NCBI GenBank assembly: GCA_018524725.1
Contig: JAEUWP010000449.1
Coordinates: 1-64,000, forward strand
Direction: 5' to 3'
Origin: Podaxis mareebaensis
Taxonomy: Eukaryota; Basidiomycota; Agaricomycetes; Agaricales; Agaricaceae
DNA length: 64,000 nt
In this document: piece after piece, positions 59,184-64,000 of the stretch
How the letters are laid out: every line of letters starts with the position of its first letter
How positions within the stretch are numbered: the first letter of the stretch is position 1
Translations under genes and position numbers: made by a program
Notes under the pieces: generated by a model
The model's database searches: none
What the model saw: the letters and a program-made list of their open reading frames with translations, nothing else
Told to the model about the DNA's origin: nothing

Positions 59184-60096
59184 CGGGAGTGGTGGAGAGA
59201 AGGGAAGCGGGGTTAGAAGGGTGAGATACGCCTGAGTAATGACGTTGATCTATTATAAGCAGCGCCGAGGCCACCCCAGGTTACATGTGTGGTCATACAC
59301 TGGACCGGTGAATCAATATCTACTTACAGATGGTCTTATCGAAGCACTGTACTGATTAGAACTTTTTGCTCGTAAAAACACCTCGTTCACCGGTGCAATG
59401 GAGAGATGAACCGACAGAGAGATCCTGTACAAGCGAGGCAGGAGGCTCAAAAAGTCCTCCCATCGACCATGATGTCCATCGGTACCATTCTCATAAACAA
59501 TGTGACAGGTTGTGGGTCTCGAGTTCAAACTAGAAGTTGCTTGCCCTGGAGCTTGTCTCTAAGTCTACCGCAGATTGCGCCTGGTTAGTTGATTTATGCG
59601 GGCCGGTGGAATGCACAAACCCCATCAGCAAAACATCTAAAAGATGTTATTGGCTTGGAGACCTTAAGAAACTCTGACATCACTTTGTGCATATCAGATA
59701 CTTAGAAAATGTTGGCCCTGAGAATGCCAAGCAAATGAATTCATGTACTGAAATTACCAGATAAAAAACATCCTTGTGAGATACTGTCTAACTGGGTAAA
59801 AGCATGTTGGTGAGATGACCAGCATGTTACCATCATCTGTGGAACAATGATATATTAAACCATCATTATCAATGCATGACCATCATAGACCCATCATTGT
59901 AAACACCTTACCATCATTTAGGTATCTTTTTGATGACCTTATCATTATTGAGGGGCTGGAATTAAATACTTTGAAGTGCAAGGGAGATGCCTTTGTGTAT
60001 TAAGAAAGGACTTATGAGGACTTAGAACTGACCTCTCCCTCTAATGAGACAAAGCAGGTAGTGGGCTATATATTATAATATTGCAAGGCCTAGTAA
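59184..60096. repeat. Repeat-rich non-coding segment with CCATCAT units
   Basis: No gene seen. Between about 59,828 and 59,925 the heptamer CCATCAT occurs five times at spacings of roughly 13-30 nt (TTACCATCATC, AAACCATCATT, TGACCATCATA, ACCCATCATTG, TTACCATCATT). The stretch is AT-rich compared with the genes to its left and may be part of a transposon end or LTR of the adjoining minus-strand retroelement. Confidence 0.5.
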
Positions 60097-60166
60097 GCCC
60101 TGATAGCTCAACTGGATAATTGTCTGGCTCTTCCCAGGAGGTCTTGGGTTCAAGTCCTGGTCTGGC
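60097..60166 (+). repeat. tRNA-Lys(CTT)-like sequence, degenerate (possible SINE head)
   Basis: Starts GCCCTGATAGCTCAACTGG, which fits an acceptor strand and D-arm. CTGGCTCTTCCCAGGAGGTC follows, as an anticodon arm with CTT in the loop. The T-arm box is GGGTTCAAGTCC, and the 3' strand is GTCTGGC. Several stem positions do not pair (acceptor 4-5, anticodon stem, two T-stem wobble pairs), so a working tRNA is unlikely. The tail after it is not obviously a tRNA trailer. A tRNA-derived SINE or tRNA pseudogene is the best reading. Confidence 0.6.
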
Positions 60167-60771
60167 CAATTCTAATGTTACAAGGTTTCTTCTTTGGCTA
60201 AGCAGCGCCTAAGCTGGAGCCTATCCTTGTAAGTGAGTCGAGCAGAGATCCTTGTCCTGTACAGGTCTGAAGGAGCTGCTCTGTTTAACCTCAGGTGGCT
60301 ATTCACATTGTCACTAGGCAGTGAACTCGTATAGATCGCTTACTCTGTAGGACACGATGTTGGAGAGAAGCCTTGGAGGGAAAAGCTGCACACAAGGGCG
60401 AAGAGATGTAGACTTAAAGAGGTAATATGACTCAAGGACTTATTCAAGTTCCAAGAGAAGGTAACACAACTCTTTAAGATTAGACTTGGCTAATCTACAT
60501 GTCCAGGTGATGTACATATACAAGTCCTATGACTACTTAAGGAAGTAGATCAATAGTAACATAGAGGCTGAATAAAAGCAACATATACACTAAAGGGGAA
60601 TAGGGCATAGGGCATATGAAAGTAGAGAAGGAATGCATATGGTAGGAGACGAAAGTCTGCAAGGGTGAACATAATTGATGCGAACACAAGTATGTCGAAA
60701 GAGACGAAACTGATACCTTGTCCTAATATAGAAGAATGTCTGAAATAGGAAGTAGTAAGTTTGATGTCCAA
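60167..60771. other. Non-coding region left of the retroelement coding part
   Basis: No gene. It is purine-rich on the + strand near 60,560-60,720. On the minus strand it follows the stop of the downstream retroelement frame, so a polypurine tract or LTR could lie here, but no TG...CA boundary could be paired because the other LTR is outside the window. Confidence 0.45.
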
Positions 60772-62452
60772 TCACAAATCGTCATCGCATGGAAAGTATA
60801 CTCCGTGGTAGCAACACGCTTCGTCTACCTTCTCACACATTTCCCAATCAAGTGTCTGATGCAACTCCGTGGTTTCCTGCCAGAGGCTTATCATCATGTG
60901 TTTCATCAAATCCCACTCTTCGTAAGACTGCTGCTCGGGCTCTTCGGTCTCCTCAGTGTTCTCGGAGTCTGCAATATTCGTAACATGATCCCCTTCATAA
61001 TGTCGAGTGTCCTCACTCAACTCAGTGACTCCTGGTAACGTTTTCATCATCGTAAGGATATTCATACATTCCCTCTCCTGCGTCGTCCATGACACTTCGG
61101 AGGGTGCATTCGATTGATCGAGCTGACCGTTGTCGAGGGCGAATGCGTCAGTCAGAGGCTCTGGGGACGATGGTGGTATTGATGGTGTGACGGGAGAGGC
61201 GTGGAGGAGATCTGTCATGGCGTTCATCAACGAATCTAGGTCCTTGGATGTTGTTGGCAGTGGTAAGGCCTGCCCAAAGGAGAGTGTGACATTGGTTGTG
61301 GCGCGGACGAACGGGCAAAGGAGATCTTGAGTCTCCTGACATTGGGGGTCGAGTTGCAGAGGAGGAGGAAGCTGGTAAGGGGAGAGCTGGGGAATGAGCA
61401 TTCTGGGATCGATTGTCTGAGGGAGGGCTAGTTCCTCATCCACCATCCTGCTGCCCGGTAGTGGCAGTGTGTTCGGCGAGTCTGGCCATGGCGAGCTGGG
61501 CTCGGTCGGCGAGGATTCTGGCATAATGGAATGGTGGTCGGATTCTGACAGGGTTAAGGAAACAATACTTCTGGTAGTGCCCTGGGGCGTAGTGGCGGCA
61601 GAAGGGGCAATAGTATCTGTCGCATTGATCCGCCCTATGACCCACATTGCTACATTGATAGCAGGTGGCGCGTTGGTCGGATATGGTGAGGATAGGGCTG
61701 TCTGTGATAACAGATTCTGGATTTCCAGAAGTTCTTGTTTTGGGGTGTTGTCAATCCACATCATGAAGTTGCTCGGATACTGAAGTGGTTCCTTGGTTCT
61801 GTCGGGGCAAGGGGTTGTGAGTAACGTTGCCAGATCTAAGTCCAGTTTGTGGGTGGAGAAAAGCAGATACGTCCTCTCATGCTTGCAGAATCGCGTGGTG
61901 GGCGCCTTGGAGGTATCGCCTTTCTTGATCAAGTCCTGGCAAGTCAATAACCTGAGTAAGGCAGGCACTGACTTCGTCAGCCAGTCTGTTAGCATGGAGC
62001 TGGCAATGTATTGCATTAAACCAAGTCGACCTGAAAGAGTCGAATACTTCAGTTGATTGATTACCACACTCAAGAGTGGTCCTTGCTCGGGAAAAGGCAT
62101 CTTCATATAGAGAGTTGAGTCGTACTGCAGTAGAAAGAGCAGCATCGCTTGTTTCTTGTAAGGCACAAGGCAAAAGGGTTCGCCTTTGGGCGCTTTGTGC
62201 TTCATGTAATTGGAATGCCTTGGATATCTGGTGCCTGACTTCTGCGATGTCAGTGACTTGTCTTTGTTGCTCTTCATAGCGAAGGGACTCGGGGGTAGAG
62301 GGACGATCTTCAGGGGAAGGTGTCGGTTCGTGAGTAAGGGGAGTAGGTGGAACGGAAATAAGAGTTTGAGATGATGCTCGGGTGAATGAAGTGTTAGAAG
62401 TGGGAGTAGTTGGGTAGTCGGTAGTTGTAGTGTCGTTGGAAGTGAAAGACAT
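60772..62452 (-). pseudogene. Extra zinc-knuckle coding region downstream of Gypsy integrase, frame-shifted
   Basis: Begins with ATG at 62450-62452, 32 nt after the pol stop. The convincing coding sequence moves between frames. 62452-61877 reads MSFTSNDTTTTDYPTTPTS onwards. A second frame carries the piece TKEPLQYPSNFMMWIDN near 61,770-61,800. A third (about 61,765-61,436) carries two zinc knuckles, CYQCSNVGHRADQC and CPFCRHYAPGHYQKYC, then PPFHYARILADRAQLA. The second frame then resumes (ELALPQTIDPRMLIPQL) to a stop at 60772, ending in an acidic, Cys-containing tail. Either indels broke the gene or the frame is recoded. CCHC knuckles suggest nucleic-acid binding, gag-like in type. No named family recognised. 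Confidence 0.6.
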
Positions 62453-62483
62453 TTGAATAGCTTGAGTTTTAGTGGAGGTTGTG

Positions 62484-63998
62484 TCATAGTTTATAAGCGT
62501 CGAGGAGGGTCTTGGAATTGCGCAGGTCTGTCGAATTTTGCCAGGTTCGTTCCGATTCTGGATATCCCTTCCAATGCACTAGAAACTCTAAACCTCATCT
62601 TCTGGTGTGACAGTGCGCCACTATGGCTTTGACTTCCCATTCTTCTTCTCCTTGGATAAGGTCAGGTGGGGGCCTTGAGAAGTGTTTGCCATAAATGTCG
62701 TTTTCAGTGATGGGATAGAGGTATTGGACGTGGAAGACGTTGTGGATCTTCCAGCTCTTGGGAAGAGATAGCTCGTAGGATATGTTTCCATGTTTCCTAA
62801 CAACGGTGAACGGGCCTAGTCGACGGGCAGCGATTTTCCTTGACGCAACCTGAATGGGCAAGTTTCGAGCGTCGAGCCAAACTTTCTGGCCAGGTTCTAT
62901 TTTTGGCAGCATGCGCGTTTGTGTCCGTTCTGTCATAATTTTGCGTGAGATCTCATGTGCTATTTTTGCCACTTCTCGGATATTTATAATCCAGTTCATT
63001 CTTTCTTCGGCTGATGGGGAGTTTGTCGGTGCTAGCTCGGTTGGGAAGGCTTTGAGGGGGTGACCATACATAAGTTCAAATGGCGTTTGCTGGCGGTTGG
63101 CGTGTGTTCTGGAGTTGTGGGAGAATTCAACTAAAGGAAGGTGTTCGGGCCAGGTGTGGGGGTTTTGAGTGCAATAGGCTGATAGGTACATCTCGATTTC
63201 TTGATTAAATCATTTGGTTGATCTGTCCGATTGAGGGTGATAGGCGGTGGAGGGGGCATGATCGATATTCAGCTTCTTGAACATGGCTTGTATTGATTTG
63301 GCCATAAATCGGGGATCTCTGTCCAAAATGATTTTATCGGGTACACCTGTGCGAATGAACACGTGTTTGATCAAGATGTCTGCAATTTGATCGGCAGTGG
63401 CAGATTTGGAAGTGGGTACTATGATTATCCCCTTCATAAGACCGTGGTCCACCACGGACAATATTGCATCATATCCGTTGGACTCGGGGAGGTCGGTGAT
63501 GAGGTCCATGGACATCTGGGTGAAAGGCCATGATGATCGGGGACCTGGAATCGGTTGGAGAGGAGGTTTCAAGGGCCGTCAGTTGATCTTATATTGTTGG
63601 CAGGTAGGGCATCCTTTCACATAGTTTGTGATGTAGGCGCGAATGCCAGGCCAGGTGACGTATTCTTGAAGTTTCCTGAGGGTTTCAGCGACTCCAGGGT
63701 GTCCCGCAGCTGGTGCATCGTGTACACACTGCAATAAGTGCTTCTTAAGCGCGGAGTCCATGGGAAGTTGGATGCGACCTTCTTGATCCAGTTCTATGGT
63801 TCTGTCTTTTCCTTTTTGAGCTTCATTTTCAACATCAGGGTCTATGATGTTGATTTCGTCGTTTTCTCCTGAATTTGCCAATTTCGCATTAGCATTGGTA
63901 AAGTCACTAGTTTGAAACTTCTCTAGTGGGATGGCTGCCTTCGTTGTTTCGAGCTCCGTGTCTTTACTTGTTGTGGCGTGGTCTGGTCTTCTAGACAA
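62484..63998 (-). pseudogene. Chromovirus (Ty3/Gypsy) pol, integrase and chromodomain part, with three stops
   Basis: 3' part of a retrotransposon polyprotein running on past the right window edge. In order: integrase HHCC zinc domain (HDAPAAGHPGVAETL, then GCPTCQQYKI); catalytic core with MDLITDLPES, VDHGLMKG and GVPDKIILDRDPRFMAK; the region AYHPQSDRSTK before the catalytic Glu; a C-terminal GPF/Y-type part (RRLGPFTVVRKHG, KIHNVFHV); and a chromodomain (EEEWEVKAIV, FLVHWKGYPES). Three in-frame TGA codons break it: after QYKIN, after RSTK, and after CHTRR. Relatives usually have Arg at these places. The final TGA (62484-62486) ends the frame. RT and RNase H are outside the window. Confidence 0.88.
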
Positions 63999-64000
63999 AG

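Larger units (their letters stand above)
60772..64000 (-). mobile_element. Degenerate chromodomain Gypsy LTR retrotransposon, truncated by window edge
   Basis: Groups the integrase/chromodomain part and the downstream zinc-knuckle region into one element on the minus strand. The coding order (integrase, chromodomain, then an extra frame) differs from a plain gag-pol element. The left limit and LTR are not determined; the element continues beyond 64,000. Confidence 0.8.

Noticed and set aside
60097..60166. Functional tRNA-Lys gene
   Set aside because: Several acceptor and anticodon stem pairs are missing, so it is listed as a tRNA-derived repeat.
62453..62487. Start of a 571-codon minus-strand frame directly overlapping the pol stop
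   Set aside because: Its first 200 codons are Leu/Pro/Thr-rich shadow of the more convincing frame starting at 62452. Only the later part of this frame looks coding.

Overview
The window looks like nuclear DNA of an agaricomycete (mushroom-forming basidiomycete). Protein-coding genes are split by many short GT-AG introns, mostly 45-75 nt. The gene families are typical of that group: F-box-like/LRR proteins, MUP1-type methionine permeases, small AIG1-like P-loop GTPases, a LysM secreted protein, a samB/MUB1 MYND protein, a Helitron and a chromodomain Gypsy element. No rRNA, CRISPR array or intact tRNA was seen. Exon joins were worked out by hand from splice sites, reading phase and family conservation.

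Layout. 1.1-4.5 kb (+): urate oxidase with unusually long introns and an 18-nt microexon. 4.8-7.8 kb (+): a transcription factor combining two C2H2 fingers with a Zn2Cys6 cluster. 7.8-15.4 kb: about 7.6 kb with no gene I can support. 15.4-18.3 kb (-): RNase P/MRP subunit Pop4 and a disordered protein. 19.8-27.2 kb: an accessory block with a small protein carrying a Gly-Gly-rich N-terminus, a two-LysM secreted protein, and a two-gene module (small hydrophilic protein plus GTPase) present twice, one small gene being broken. 27.3-35.0 kb (-): a class-III aminotransferase, samB/MUB1 and an F-box-like protein. 35.6-38.3 kb: a MUP1-like permease (+) and a GFA/CENP-V-fold protein (-).

38.5-44.1 kb or beyond: an apparently intact Helitron on the minus strand, with a recognisable 3' hairpin and CTAG end and a 1,751-aa RepHel frame. 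45.3-52.0 kb (+): a hypothetical protein, a secreted phytase/esterase-like protein, a multi-pass membrane protein and an AEC-family transporter. 52.3-56.5 kb (+): a second MUP1-like permease and a third copy decayed by stops and frameshifts. 56.8-59.2 kb (-): an eight-exon zinc-finger gene in which all seven introns are phase 0 and sit just before the first His of a finger. 59.2-64.0 kb: repeats, a tRNA-Lys-like sequence and a degenerate chromovirus (minus strand, open at the right edge) with an extra zinc-knuckle coding region downstream of its integrase.

The housekeeping genes cover purine catabolism, tRNA 5' processing, amino-acid transport and transamination, and ubiquitin-ligase adaptors. 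They do not form an obvious pathway. The points of greatest interest are the duplicated GTPase module, the exon-modular zinc-finger gene, the Helitron and the Gypsy element's downstream region.
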